From: Lachnoclostridium sp. An169
GTDB taxonomy: Bacteria; Bacillota; Clostridia; Lachnospirales; Lachnospiraceae
Direction: 5' to 3'
Length of the DNA: 39,232 bases
NCBI RefSeq assembly: GCF_002160525.1
Contig: NZ_NFKT01000038.1
Location: forward strand, 1-39,232
Part shown: one piece after another, positions 8,038 through 16,084 of the stretch
Layout of the letters: every line of letters begins with the position of its first letter
Position numbering within the stretch: the first letter of the stretch is position 1
Notes under the pieces: model-generated
What the model saw: the letters and a program-made list of their open reading frames with translations, nothing else
What the model was told of the DNA's origin: nothing
The model's database searches: none
Made by a program: the position numbers and the translations under genes

Positions 8038-8955
8038 ATGACATTACAACAGTTGAGATATATTATTCAGGTGGCGCAGTCCGGTTCCATCAGTATGGCG
8101 GCTCAGAAACTTTTTATCACGCAGCCCAGTCTGTCGAAAGCTGTGTCAGACCTGGAAAAAGAGATGGGGATTACCATTTTCTGCAGGAATAACAGGGGAG
8201 TCTGGCTTTCCGAGGAGGGGAGGCAGTTCCTTGCATATGCCCGCCAGGTCGTAGAACAGGCAGATCTTCTGGAGCAGAGATATAAAGAAAATGAACCGGT
8301 AAAGCAGGTGTTTGCGATTTCCGCCCAGCATTACGCATTTGTTGTAAATGCATTCGTTGCTTTGGTAAAAGAATATGGACGGGAAAAGTATGAATTTTCC
8401 CTGCGGGAGTCGCGGACGTATGATATTATTGAAGATGTGCGCACCAGAAGGAGCGAGCTTGGCATTCTCTTTCTGAGTAAATTTAACCGGGAAGTGATGC
8501 TGCGGATTCTCCAGAATGACGAACTGCATTTCGAACCTCTTTTTACGGCGCAGCCCCATGTGTTTGTCAGCAGGAGAAACCCTCTGGCGGATAAAGAGCG
8601 TGTTACCCTTGAGGAGCTTAAGGCGTATCCGCGTCTTACCTATGAACAGGGAATCCATAACTCTTTCTATTTTTCTGAAGAGCTTCACAGCACAATGGAA
8701 AGCCCGAAGAATATCATAGTCTCTGACCGTGCCACGCTTTTTAACCTGCTGATCGGTCTTGACGGCTATACGATCTCTTCCGGGATACTGAGCAGCGATC
8801 TGAACGGTACGGATATCGTCTCGGTTCCGCTGGAAAGTGACGAGATTATGGAGATCGGGTATATCCATACAATCGAGACCCCTCCCGGCAGGATGGCAGA
8901 GCGGTATCTGGATCATCTGCGGGAGTATATTCAGGCGCCGGAAGCGGGGAAGTAA
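8038..8955 (+). CDS. LysR-family transcriptional regulator
   Basis: 305 aa from the ATG at 8038 (AAGGG upstream; a GTG at 8029 is possible but overlaps that site). The N-terminal winged helix-turn-helix is MTLQQLRYIIQVAQSGSISMAAQKLFITQPSLSKAVSDLE, followed by the linker helix and a periplasmic-binding-like effector domain from about residue 90. It is divergent from the SOD-like gene and 163 bp upstream of a MetE-like gene. A perfect palindrome with the LysR-type ATA-N9-TAT arrangement lies in that gap, so this regulator probably controls the MetE-like gene, perhaps sensing a methionine-pathway intermediate. The effector is not identifiable. Confidence 0.92.
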   Translation: MTLQQLRYIIQVAQSGSISMAAQKLFITQPSLSKAVSDLEKEMGITIFCRNNRGVWLSEEGRQFLAYARQVVEQADLLEQRYKENEPVKQVFAISAQHYAFVVNAFVALVKEYGREKYEFSLRESRTYDIIEDVRTRRSELGILFLSKFNREVMLRILQNDELHFEPLFTAQPHVFVSRRNPLADKERVTLEELKAYPRLTYEQGIHNSFYFSEELHSTMESPKNIIVSDRATLFNLLIGLDGYTISSGILSSDLNGTDIVSVPLESDEIMEIGYIHTIETPPGRMAERYLDHLREYIQAPEAGK

Positions 8956-9002
8956 AGGAAACGGGGGCGAAAAGGAAGCGGGAAAGGAAAGAATATAAAT
9001 GG

Positions 9003-9023
9003 GATATAGTTTGAAACTATATC
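9003..9023. promoter_or_regulatory. Perfect palindromic operator, likely the LysR site
   Basis: Two perfect 10-bp arms, GATATAGTTT and AAACTATATC, flank a single central G at 9013. The core fits the LysR consensus T-N11-A (ATA-N9-TAT). It lies between the LysR gene and the MetE-like gene, about 95 bp upstream of the latter's start. Confidence 0.65.
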
Positions 9024-9118
9024 AGGATATCAAATTTCTATATTAGCATATGGCTGAACCCTGTGATACAATACCGTCATGCATTACAGCAGAACTTTGC
9101 AGAAGGAGGAATATCATT

Positions 9119-10255
9119 ATGAGTACAGCATTTACAGAAAGAACACAGACACCGTTTCGGTTTGATATAGTGGGAAGTTTTCTTCGTCCGGATTATCTGA
9201 GGAAGGCGAGAGAGGAGTACGAAGCGGGAAAGATTGACCGGGAGGCGCTGCGGCAGACGGAGGACAGAGCAATCCGCGAGCTGGTGGAAAAGCAGAAAAA
9301 GGCAGGGCTTCCGGTGATTACGGACGGAGAGTTCCGGCGTGCCACCTGGCATCTGGACTTTATGTGGGGATTTGACGGCGTGGGACACAGCGCCACCAAA
9401 ACAGGGCTTCCGTTTCACGGGGAGGCGGCGATGATTGACGATACATACCTGACGGGGAAAGTATCCCTTTCCGGGGAACATCCTTTTGTGGAACATTTCC
9501 GGTTCCTGAAGGCCCTGGAAGATGAGAATACTGTGGCGAAACAGACGATTCCGGCTCCGGCGCAGTTCCTGGAGCAGATGATCCTGCCGGGACTGATTGA
9601 GAATACGAAAAAGTATTATGATGATATCGATGAACTTGTGCACGACATTGCAGAGGGATATAAGAAAGTAATTCGTGACCTGTATGATGCGGGATGCAGA
9701 AATCTCCAGTTTGATGACTGCTCCTGGGGAATGTGTGTGGATCCCAATGCCTGCAGGATTTTCGACACGGACGAGGCAGGGCTTGACCGCGTGATGGAGC
9801 AGCTTCTGGAGATTAACAACCTTGCCATCGAAGGAAAACCGGAGGATCTGGTGATCAATACCCATGTTTGCCGCGGAAATTTCCACTCCACATGGGCGAG
9901 CAGCGGCGCTTATGACCGGGTGGCAGAATATCTCTTTGCCCGTGAAAATGTAAATGCCTATTATCTGGAATACGACGATGAGCGTTCCGGCGGATTTGAG
10001 CCCTTAAAGGAAGTGTCCGACGGCAAGATGGTGGTGCTGGGACTGATCACGACAAAGTCTCCGGAACTGGAGGACAAAGAAGAAGTGATCCGCCGTATCC
10101 ATGAGGCGGCAGAATATATTCCGCTTGACAGGCTGTGCTTAAGCCCCCAGTGCGGATTTGCCTCCTGTGAAATCGGGAATAAGCTTACCGAAGAGGAACA
10201 GTGGAAGAAGATCGCTCTGGTGGGAGAGATCGCCCGGGAAGTCTGGGGAAGATAA
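9119..10255 (+). CDS. MetE C-terminal-domain-like cobalamin-independent methyltransferase (YxjG/YxjH type)
   Basis: 378 aa from the ATG at 9119 with AAGGAGGA 8 bp upstream; upstream in-frame codons from 9050 are noncoding. It is a single TIM-barrel relative of the methionine synthase II C-terminal domain: FDIVGSFLRPDYLR at the N-terminus, VITDGEFRR, a candidate zinc site of His and Cys in NTHVCRGNFHS (about residue 247) and a later Cys in LSPQCGFAS (about 342). Proteins of this type transfer methyl groups to homocysteine or related thiols, often from simple methyl donors rather than polyglutamyl folate, because the N-terminal MetE domain is missing. Regulation by the adjacent LysR protein is likely. 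Confidence 0.87.
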   Translation: MSTAFTERTQTPFRFDIVGSFLRPDYLRKAREEYEAGKIDREALRQTEDRAIRELVEKQKKAGLPVITDGEFRRATWHLDFMWGFDGVGHSATKTGLPFHGEAAMIDDTYLTGKVSLSGEHPFVEHFRFLKALEDENTVAKQTIPAPAQFLEQMILPGLIENTKKYYDDIDELVHDIAEGYKKVIRDLYDAGCRNLQFDDCSWGMCVDPNACRIFDTDEAGLDRVMEQLLEINNLAIEGKPEDLVINTHVCRGNFHSTWASSGAYDRVAEYLFARENVNAYYLEYDDERSGGFEPLKEVSDGKMVVLGLITTKSPELEDKEEVIRRIHEAAEYIPLDRLCLSPQCGFASCEIGNKLTEEEQWKKIALVGEIAREVWGR

Positions 10256-10376
10256 AGAACGGGAGGTATTTGTTTCTGATTCGGATATGCGGATTGTCTT
10301 GAATAAATATTTTGGCGCGCGGGCAACCTGAAAACAGATAAGGAGCAAAATGCAGTTTCAATGTGCTTCACTGTAA

Positions 10377-10405
10377 TTGACAAGGATGAAAATTTAGGAT
10401 AAAAT
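10377..10405 (+). promoter_or_regulatory. SigA-type promoter of the AAA/DUF4143 gene
   Basis: Exact TTGACA (10377-10382), 17-bp spacer, TAAAAT (10400-10405), 39 bp upstream of the ATG at 10444. The 10256-10376 stretch before it holds nothing else I recognise. Confidence 0.7.
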
Positions 10406-10443
10406 AAAATAAACTTTATATTTTCATAAAAGGAGGCCGCGCT

Positions 10444-11670
10444 ATGACATATATTGAGCGAGCATTGGAACGAAAGTTTTTGCGCATGAGTTCCTTTTTC
10501 AAAGCGGTACTTGTAACGGGGGCACGGCAGGTCGGAAAAACTACCATGCTGAAACATTTGGCCGAAGGACAAAATCGTACTTATATTTCCATGGATAATG
10601 CAATGGCGAGGATCCTGGCCCAAACGGATCCGGTATTGTTCTTTCAGACTTACAAACCGCCTATCATCATTGACGAAATACAGAAAGCTCCGGAGCTGTT
10701 TGAACAGATTAAGATCATGTGTGATGAATCTGAAGAAAGAGGATTATTCTGGCTGACTGGTTCTCAGCAGTATAAGATGATGAAAAATATCCGTGATACG
10801 CTGGCAGGAAGAATTGGGATTCTGGAACTATACAGTTTCTCCAAAAATGAAGTAGACGGAGAAGTTTTTACAAATAAACTGGATTTCTCTCTGCAGTGCC
10901 TTTTGGAACGGCAGAAAATAGCAAAGAAAAATGATATTATAGATGTGTTTGAACATATCTGGCGAGGCGGGATGCCTGATGCTTTAAGAGCAGATGCCGA
11001 GCAGAGGCAGGAATATTTCAATTCTTATATTGAGACTTATCTGATGCGGGATGTGACGGAAGAAGGCGGCATTACCGATTCTGTACGTTTTCGCAAATTC
11101 CTGAATGCCTGTGCTGCCTTAACGGCCGAGCAGGTAAATTACAAAACTCTGGCGGAGGCAGCCGAAATTTCTCAGCCTACGGCGAAGGAGTGGCTGCGGA
11201 TCTTACAGGGACTGGGCATTATTTACCTTCTGCCACCCTTTGCCAATAACGAATTGAAACGATTGACAAAAACACCAAAGCTGTATTTCTGCGATACAGG
11301 ATTGTGTGCCTATCTGTCTATGTGGCTAACCAGAGATACCCTGATGAATGGCGCTGCAAATGGGCACTACTTTGAAAACTATGTTGTGATCGAGCTTTTG
11401 AAAAGTTTTTCCTACTCAGCAGATAAAGCAAATTTGACATATTACAGGGATTCTAATTCAAAAGAAATAGATGTGATTGTAGAAGAAAATGGATTGGTTC
11501 ATCCACTGGAAATCAAAAAATCGGCAAATCCTGACCGGAGAGAAGTTAAAAAATATGAGGTACTTGATAAGACAACTTTAGAGCGTGGCAGCGGCGGAAT
11601 TGTCTGCATGTGCGATGAAGTGATACCGATCGATCAGAAAAACTGTTTTATTCCCTGCAATCTGATATAA
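10444..11670 (+). CDS. AAA ATPase with DUF4143 domain
   Basis: 408 aa. N-terminal AAA_14 ATPase: Walker A GARQVGKT at residues 26-33, Walker B-like PIIIDEIQKAP, and a sensor-like LTGSQQYKMM. The C-terminal half is a DUF4143 domain: GGMPDALR, then TYLMRDV, a winged-helix-like region (AEISQPTAKEWLRILQGLGIIYLLPPF), LYFCDTGLCAYL, and a nuclease-like tail with YYRDSNSKEIDVIVEE and PLEIKKS, resembling a PD-(D/E)XK core (D, E-x-K). Such proteins are common in Clostridia and Bacteroidetes; their function is unsettled, possibly linked to mobile DNA or stress. It is lower in GC than its neighbours and has its own promoter and terminator, compatible with acquisition. Confidence 0.9.
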   Translation: MTYIERALERKFLRMSSFFKAVLVTGARQVGKTTMLKHLAEGQNRTYISMDNAMARILAQTDPVLFFQTYKPPIIIDEIQKAPELFEQIKIMCDESEERGLFWLTGSQQYKMMKNIRDTLAGRIGILELYSFSKNEVDGEVFTNKLDFSLQCLLERQKIAKKNDIIDVFEHIWRGGMPDALRADAEQRQEYFNSYIETYLMRDVTEEGGITDSVRFRKFLNACAALTAEQVNYKTLAEAAEISQPTAKEWLRILQGLGIIYLLPPFANNELKRLTKTPKLYFCDTGLCAYLSMWLTRDTLMNGAANGHYFENYVVIELLKSFSYSADKANLTYYRDSNSKEIDVIVEENGLVHPLEIKKSANPDRREVKKYEVLDKTTLERGSGGIVCMCDEVIPIDQKNCFIPCNLI

Positions 11671-11711
11671 AGAGCAGAAAGGAAATGCCTGAAAACAGAT
11701 ACTCCTGAACA

Positions 11712-11767
11712 GGGGGAGGGCGTGAATCGTATGAGTAATTGTATGAGTCACGCCCTCCCCCGTTTTT
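11712..11767 (+). terminator. Rho-independent terminator after the AAA/DUF4143 gene
   Basis: Perfect 14-bp stem, arms 11712-11725 (GGGGGAGGGCGTGA) and 11748-11761, with a 22-nt loop containing two GTATGAGT copies, then GTTTTT. Only the plus strand has the T-run. Confidence 0.85.
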
Positions 11768-11894
11768 CAAACTTGCGGACATATGAAAAGAGCGGGTTCC
11801 CTCGTTGACTTCCACGCACCCGCCGGAATATAATGTTGGGGAGACGGGGGCTTTCTGCTGCCGGCAGAGCGGCTCCCGGGAAAGAGGTGAAAGA

Positions 11895-14800
11895 ATGTAC
11901 ATCGCAGATTTACATATCCATTCCCGGTATTCAAGGGCAACGAGTAAAGACTGTACGCCGGAGTATCTGGATCTGTGGGCGGCAAGAAAAGGAATCCACA
12001 TCGTGGGAACGGGGGATTTTACCCACCCGGCGTGGAGAGAGGAACTGGCGGAGAAACTGGAGCCTGCGGAGGAAGGGCTCTACGTTCTGAAAGATGAATA
12101 CAGAATAGACAGGGACAGGGTTCCGGGAGAAATCCGTCCCCGGTTTGTGGTTACCGGGGAGATCAGTTCGATCTATAAGAAAAACGGAAAGGTCAGGAAA
12201 GTCCACAGTCTGATTCTGCTTCCGGGGCTGGAAGCAGCGGAAAAAATATCGCGGAAATTAGAGCAGATCGGAAATATCCATTCCGACGGCAGACCGATCC
12301 TGGGACTGGACTGCCATGATCTTCTGGAAATCGTACTGGAACTGTGCCCGGAGGCCGTCTACGTGCCGGCGCATATCTGGACGCCCCATTTCTCCCTGTT
12401 CGGCGCATTTTCCGGGTTTGATACTGTGGAGGAATGTTTTGAGGATCTGACGCCGTACATCCATGCGGTGGAGACGGGGCTTTCCTCCGATCCGCCCATG
12501 AACTGGCGAGTTTCGGCGCTGGACCGCTTTCATCTGATCTCCAACTCGGACGCCCACTCCCCGGCAAAACTGGGAAGGGAGGCGAATCTTCTGGACATTC
12601 CCATGTCCTATGAGGGACTCGCAGGGGCGATCCAGACCGGGAAGGGGCTGTACGGAACCATCGAATTCTTCCCGGAGGAGGGCAAGTACCACATGGACGG
12701 TCACCGGAAATGCGGAATCTGTCTGACGCCGTCTGAGACCATAAAGCACCAGGGCGTCTGCCCGGTCTGCGGGCGGAAGATCACAATCGGAGTATCACAC
12801 CGGGTGGAGGAACTGGCGGACCGCCCGGAAGGCTATCAGAAACCGGACGCGGCAGCTTTTGAGAGTCTCGTTCCGCTGCCTGAGGTGATCGGCGCTTCAT
12901 CGGGACATTCTGCGGCGAGCAAAAAAGTGGAAAAAGAATATATGCACATGCTCTCCGAACTGGGCCCGGAGTTTGAAATCCTGAGAAATATTCCGTTGGA
13001 CGATATCCGTCGCGTATCGGGAAACCGGATTGCCGAGGGAATCGGACGGCTCCGGGAGGGAAAAGTGGAACGGATCCCCGGATTCGACGGAGAGTACGGA
13101 ATCATCCGCCTTTTCAGCACAGACGAGCTGAGCAATACGGAAGGACAGATGGATTTCTTCGGTATGCTGGGAGTAAATTCCGGTGAGAATGTGAGACATC
13201 CGGAAGGGGAAAAATCAGACGGAAACAGTGCGGAAGAAGGTGGAGCAGAGGCATCAGCAGAGAAAGCGCCAGTCGAGAAAGAACTTGCATCCGCGCAGCC
13301 TGCGCAGGAATTTCCGCAGCCTGCGCGGGAGTCCGGTCTCAATCCGGAGCAGCGCCGGGCAGTGTGTTCCCTCGCGCGGAAGATCGCGGTAAAGGCGGGA
13401 CCCGGCACGGGAAAAACGAAGACACTGGTATCCCATCTCTGCTATCTTCTGGAGAACCGAAGAGTCAGCCCGTCCGAGATCACAGCGGTGACATTTACCA
13501 ACCAGGCGGCAGGAGAACTCCGGGAGAGGATCGCCCGGGAAACCGGGAAGAAGCAGGCAGTGCGGCGGATGCAGATCGGGACATTCCACGCGCTCTGCCT
13601 GGACTTCTTAAAACAGCAGGGGGAAGTATTCTCTCTGGCAGGAGAAGAGGAGCTTGCAAAACTGGCGGCAGAAGTAACGGGAGAAAGCAGCCGTAAAAAA
13701 GTGCGGGAGTTCCTGGAGCAGGTTTCCCGCCGGAAGGCCGGCATGGATACCGAAAACATGCAGGAGACAGAACTGGCGGCTGCGGCGGAGAATTCGCAGT
13801 GGGAGCAGGCATATGCGGGTTATGAGGCGGCGAAGCAGGAGAGAGGTCTGTATGATTTTGATGACCTGCTTCTGAAAACGATAGAAAAAATAGAAAGCGG
13901 AAATGTACCCGCCGGATGGAAAAAGCGGTTCCACTATCTGCTTGTGGATGAGTTCCAGGATATCAATCCGGTCCAGTACCGGCTGATCGAACTGTGGAGC
14001 AGGCAGGGCAGAGAGCTTTTCGTCATCGGAGATCCGGATCAGTCCATCTATGGTTTCCGGGGCGCCGATGCGACATGTTTTAAAAGACTAAAGAAAGATA
14101 ATTGTGACCTGGAGCTGATTGAACTCAAAGAAAACTACCGTTCCACGCCCCAGGTGCTCTCGGCTGCGTCAGCGGTAATCTCCCGTGCAGGAATCCTCCA
14201 TGCCAACAGTCCGGATAACGTGCCGGTGCGGGTGGTACATGCGGGAAGCCCGATGGGAGAGGCGATCTTTATCGCAAAAGAGATCAACCGGCTTGCCGGG
14301 GGAATCGGGATGCTGGAAGCCCATCAGGCGGCATGGGAGCAGGACGGCAGGAAGATCCGGGGATTCGGAGACATTGCCGTGCTCTGCCGTACCCACCATC
14401 AGGCGGAACTTGTGGAAAAATGTCTGATAAAAGAGGGAATCCCCTATATTGTGGCGGGAAGGGAGGATTTCCTGAAAGATCCTGCGGTGCAGGGCAGTAT
14501 CCATTTCTTCCATTATATAGAGGATCCGGAAAATCTTGCAGCGGCCGAATCCTGTGCGGAAGAACTCTGGCAGTTGGAGTGGAACACTGTGACAGAGGAG
14601 ATCATCCGCAGCACAGCGGAAAAGTTCCGTCCGCTTTATGAGAAGAAGAAACCTCAGAAAGTCCTGGAAGAGTGGATGAAAGAGATGAAGCTTGAGGGAA
14701 ATCCGGCGATGGAGAAGCTGTCCCGGATGACCGTGTTCCATTCTTCCATGAAGGAGATGCTTGAAGCACTGCTGCTTGGAGTGGAGAGCGACCTGAAACG

Positions 14801-15140
14801 GTGCGGAGGCAAGAAGTACACGTCAGAGGCCGTGACGCTGATGACTCTGCACGGATCAAAAGGACTGGAGTTCCCGGCAGTATTTATTTACGGAGCAGAG
14901 AAAGGCTCGATTCCTTATGAGAGCGAGAAACACCCGTCGGATGTGGAAGAGGAACGCCGCCTGTTCTATGTGGGAATTACCAGGGCGAAGGAGGAACTTC
15001 TTATCACAACCTCCGGAGAAATGTCTGAGTTTCTTGAGAATGTATTAAATGACTCAAAGGAAGAAAATGTCGTTCTGGAAGAGGCAGAGAAGAAAAAGCA
15101 GAATACTGAGTTCCACCAGATGAGTCTGTTTGAACTGTAA
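11895..15140 (+). CDS. PHP-domain / UvrD-family helicase fusion
   Basis: 1081 aa from the ATG at 11895 with AAAGAGGTG upstream; the in-frame ATG at 11805 is poorly placed. Residues 1 to about 270 are a PHP metallo-phosphoesterase-like domain (MYIADLHIHSRYSRATS, GTGDFTHP, LISNSDAHSPAKLGRE). A zinc-knuckle-like CGIC...CPVC follows at about 273-292. A UvrD/Rep superfamily 1 helicase starts near residue 490: Walker A AGPGTGKT (about 500), TFTNQAAGELRER, DEFQDINPVQ (about 685), GDPDQSIYGFRGAD, ENYRSTPQ, TLHGSKGLEFP and RRLFYVGITRAKEEL. The architecture would join a hydrolase or nuclease to a 3'-5' helicase. First of four closely spaced genes for DNA maintenance. Confidence 0.88.
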   Translation: MYIADLHIHSRYSRATSKDCTPEYLDLWAARKGIHIVGTGDFTHPAWREELAEKLEPAEEGLYVLKDEYRIDRDRVPGEIRPRFVVTGEISSIYKKNGKVRKVHSLILLPGLEAAEKISRKLEQIGNIHSDGRPILGLDCHDLLEIVLELCPEAVYVPAHIWTPHFSLFGAFSGFDTVEECFEDLTPYIHAVETGLSSDPPMNWRVSALDRFHLISNSDAHSPAKLGREANLLDIPMSYEGLAGAIQTGKGLYGTIEFFPEEGKYHMDGHRKCGICLTPSETIKHQGVCPVCGRKITIGVSHRVEELADRPEGYQKPDAAAFESLVPLPEVIGASSGHSAASKKVEKEYMHMLSELGPEFEILRNIPLDDIRRVSGNRIAEGIGRLREGKVERIPGFDGEYGIIRLFSTDELSNTEGQMDFFGMLGVNSGENVRHPEGEKSDGNSAEEGGAEASAEKAPVEKELASAQPAQEFPQPARESGLNPEQRRAVCSLARKIAVKAGPGTGKTKTLVSHLCYLLENRRVSPSEITAVTFTNQAAGELRERIARETGKKQAVRRMQIGTFHALCLDFLKQQGEVFSLAGEEELAKLAAEVTGESSRKKVREFLEQVSRRKAGMDTENMQETELAAAAENSQWEQAYAGYEAAKQERGLYDFDDLLLKTIEKIESGNVPAGWKKRFHYLLVDEFQDINPVQYRLIELWSRQGRELFVIGDPDQSIYGFRGADATCFKRLKKDNCDLELIELKENYRSTPQVLSAASAVISRAGILHANSPDNVPVRVVHAGSPMGEAIFIAKEINRLAGGIGMLEAHQAAWEQDGRKIRGFGDIAVLCRTHHQAELVEKCLIKEGIPYIVAGREDFLKDPAVQGSIHFFHYIEDPENLAAAESCAEELWQLEWNTVTEEIIRSTAEKFRPLYEKKKPQKVLEEWMKEMKLEGNPAMEKLSRMTVFHSSMKEMLEALLLGVESDLKRCGGKKYTSEAVTLMTLHGSKGLEFPAVFIYGAEKGSIPYESEKHPSDVEEERRLFYVGITRAKEELLITTSGEMSEFLENVLNDSKEENVVLEEAEKKKQNTEFHQMSLFEL

Positions 15141-15150
15141 TTTGAACTGT
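15127..15150 (+). repeat. 12-bp direct duplication at a stop codon
   Basis: TTTGAACTGTAA occurs twice back to back, so the last codons and stop of the PHP-UvrD gene are duplicated just before yaaA. A simple tandem duplication. Confidence 0.8.
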
Positions 15151-15175
15151 AATGAGGAGAAGTGCAGAGGTAAAT

Positions 15176-16045
15176 ATGAAGATGAAGATAATCATTTCAC
15201 CGGCAAAGAAGATGAATAATGATCCGGATCTGCTGCAGTTTCGGGATTATCCGGTATTTCTGGAAAAGACGGAGATTCTGATGGACTGGATCCGGAGTCT
15301 GTCCTATGAGGAGGCAAAGCGGGTCTGGAAGTGCAACGATAAGATTGCAGAGCAGAATTTTGATCGCTTCGCGCGGATGGATCTTAAGAAGAACCTGACC
15401 CCTGCCATTCTCTCCTATGAGGGAATCCAGTACCAGTACATGGCGCCGGCGGTATTCGAGGAAAAGGCTGTGGACTATATTCAGGAACATCTGCGGATTC
15501 TGTCCGGGTTCTACGGCGTGCTTAAGCCCCTGGACGGGGTAACGCCGTACCGGCTTGAGATGCAGGCGAAGATTCCGGAAGGAGAGAGTAAAATCGGAGC
15601 GAAAGATCTCTATGCTTTCTGGGGAAGAACGATCTGCGATGAAGTGCTCCGTGATGAAAGGGCGGCGCTTAACGAAAATAACGGGCGTGACGGACATAAC
15701 GGACATGACGGACGTAATGGACACAATGGAACCAAAAAAGATCGCACGAACACGATTATCAATCTCGCTTCAAAAGAATATTCCCGCTGCGTGGAGGCCT
15801 ACCTGGGACCGGAGGACCGTTTCCTGACCTGCGTGTTCGGTGAGCTTTCCGATGGAAAAGTAAAGCAGAAGGGGACATTTGCCAAGATGGCGCGGGGCGA
15901 GATGGTGCGATTCCTGGCGCAGAGGCAGGCGGAGGATCCGGAGGAGATGAAAGCTTTTGACCGTCTGGGCTACCGCTTCAGCCAAGAATATTCATCGGAG
16001 AATGAATATGTTTTCCTCAAAGAGGAAAGAGAAGGGGATAAATAG
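15176..16045 (+). CDS. yaaA: Peroxide stress protein YaaA
   Basis: 289 aa from the ATG at 15176 (AGAGG 5 bp upstream). The N-terminus MKIIISPAKKMN is diagnostic of YaaA/DUF328. RFARMDL, LSYEGIQYQYM, LSGFYGVLKPLDGVTPYRLEM and LYAFWG are further family blocks, and NLASKEYSRCV and FGELSDGKVKQKGTFAKMARGEMVRFL complete the fold. In E. coli YaaA lowers free intracellular iron and protects DNA from hydrogen peroxide. An unusual Asn/Gly/Asp/His-rich insertion sits between the LYAFWG and NLASKEY blocks, encoded by a 9-bp tandem repeat. The gene is 35 bp after the PHP-UvrD helicase and 39 bp before the DEAD helicase. Confidence 0.93.
   Translation: MKMKIIISPAKKMNNDPDLLQFRDYPVFLEKTEILMDWIRSLSYEEAKRVWKCNDKIAEQNFDRFARMDLKKNLTPAILSYEGIQYQYMAPAVFEEKAVDYIQEHLRILSGFYGVLKPLDGVTPYRLEMQAKIPEGESKIGAKDLYAFWGRTICDEVLRDERAALNENNGRDGHNGHDGRNGHNGTKKDRTNTIINLASKEYSRCVEAYLGPEDRFLTCVFGELSDGKVKQKGTFAKMARGEMVRFLAQRQAEDPEEMKAFDRLGYRFSQEYSSENEYVFLKEEREGDK
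15680..15733 (+). repeat. 9-bp tandem repeat inside yaaA
   Basis: Six imperfect 9-bp units of the pattern RAY-GGN-CRY encode N-G-R, D-G-H, N-G-H, D-G-R, N-G-H and N-G-T. The unit is a multiple of three, so copy-number change would keep the frame. It falls in a loop between conserved blocks. Confidence 0.85.
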
Positions 16046-16084
16046 AAGGAGATAAATGAGAGCACAAAGAAGAAGGAGACAGAG

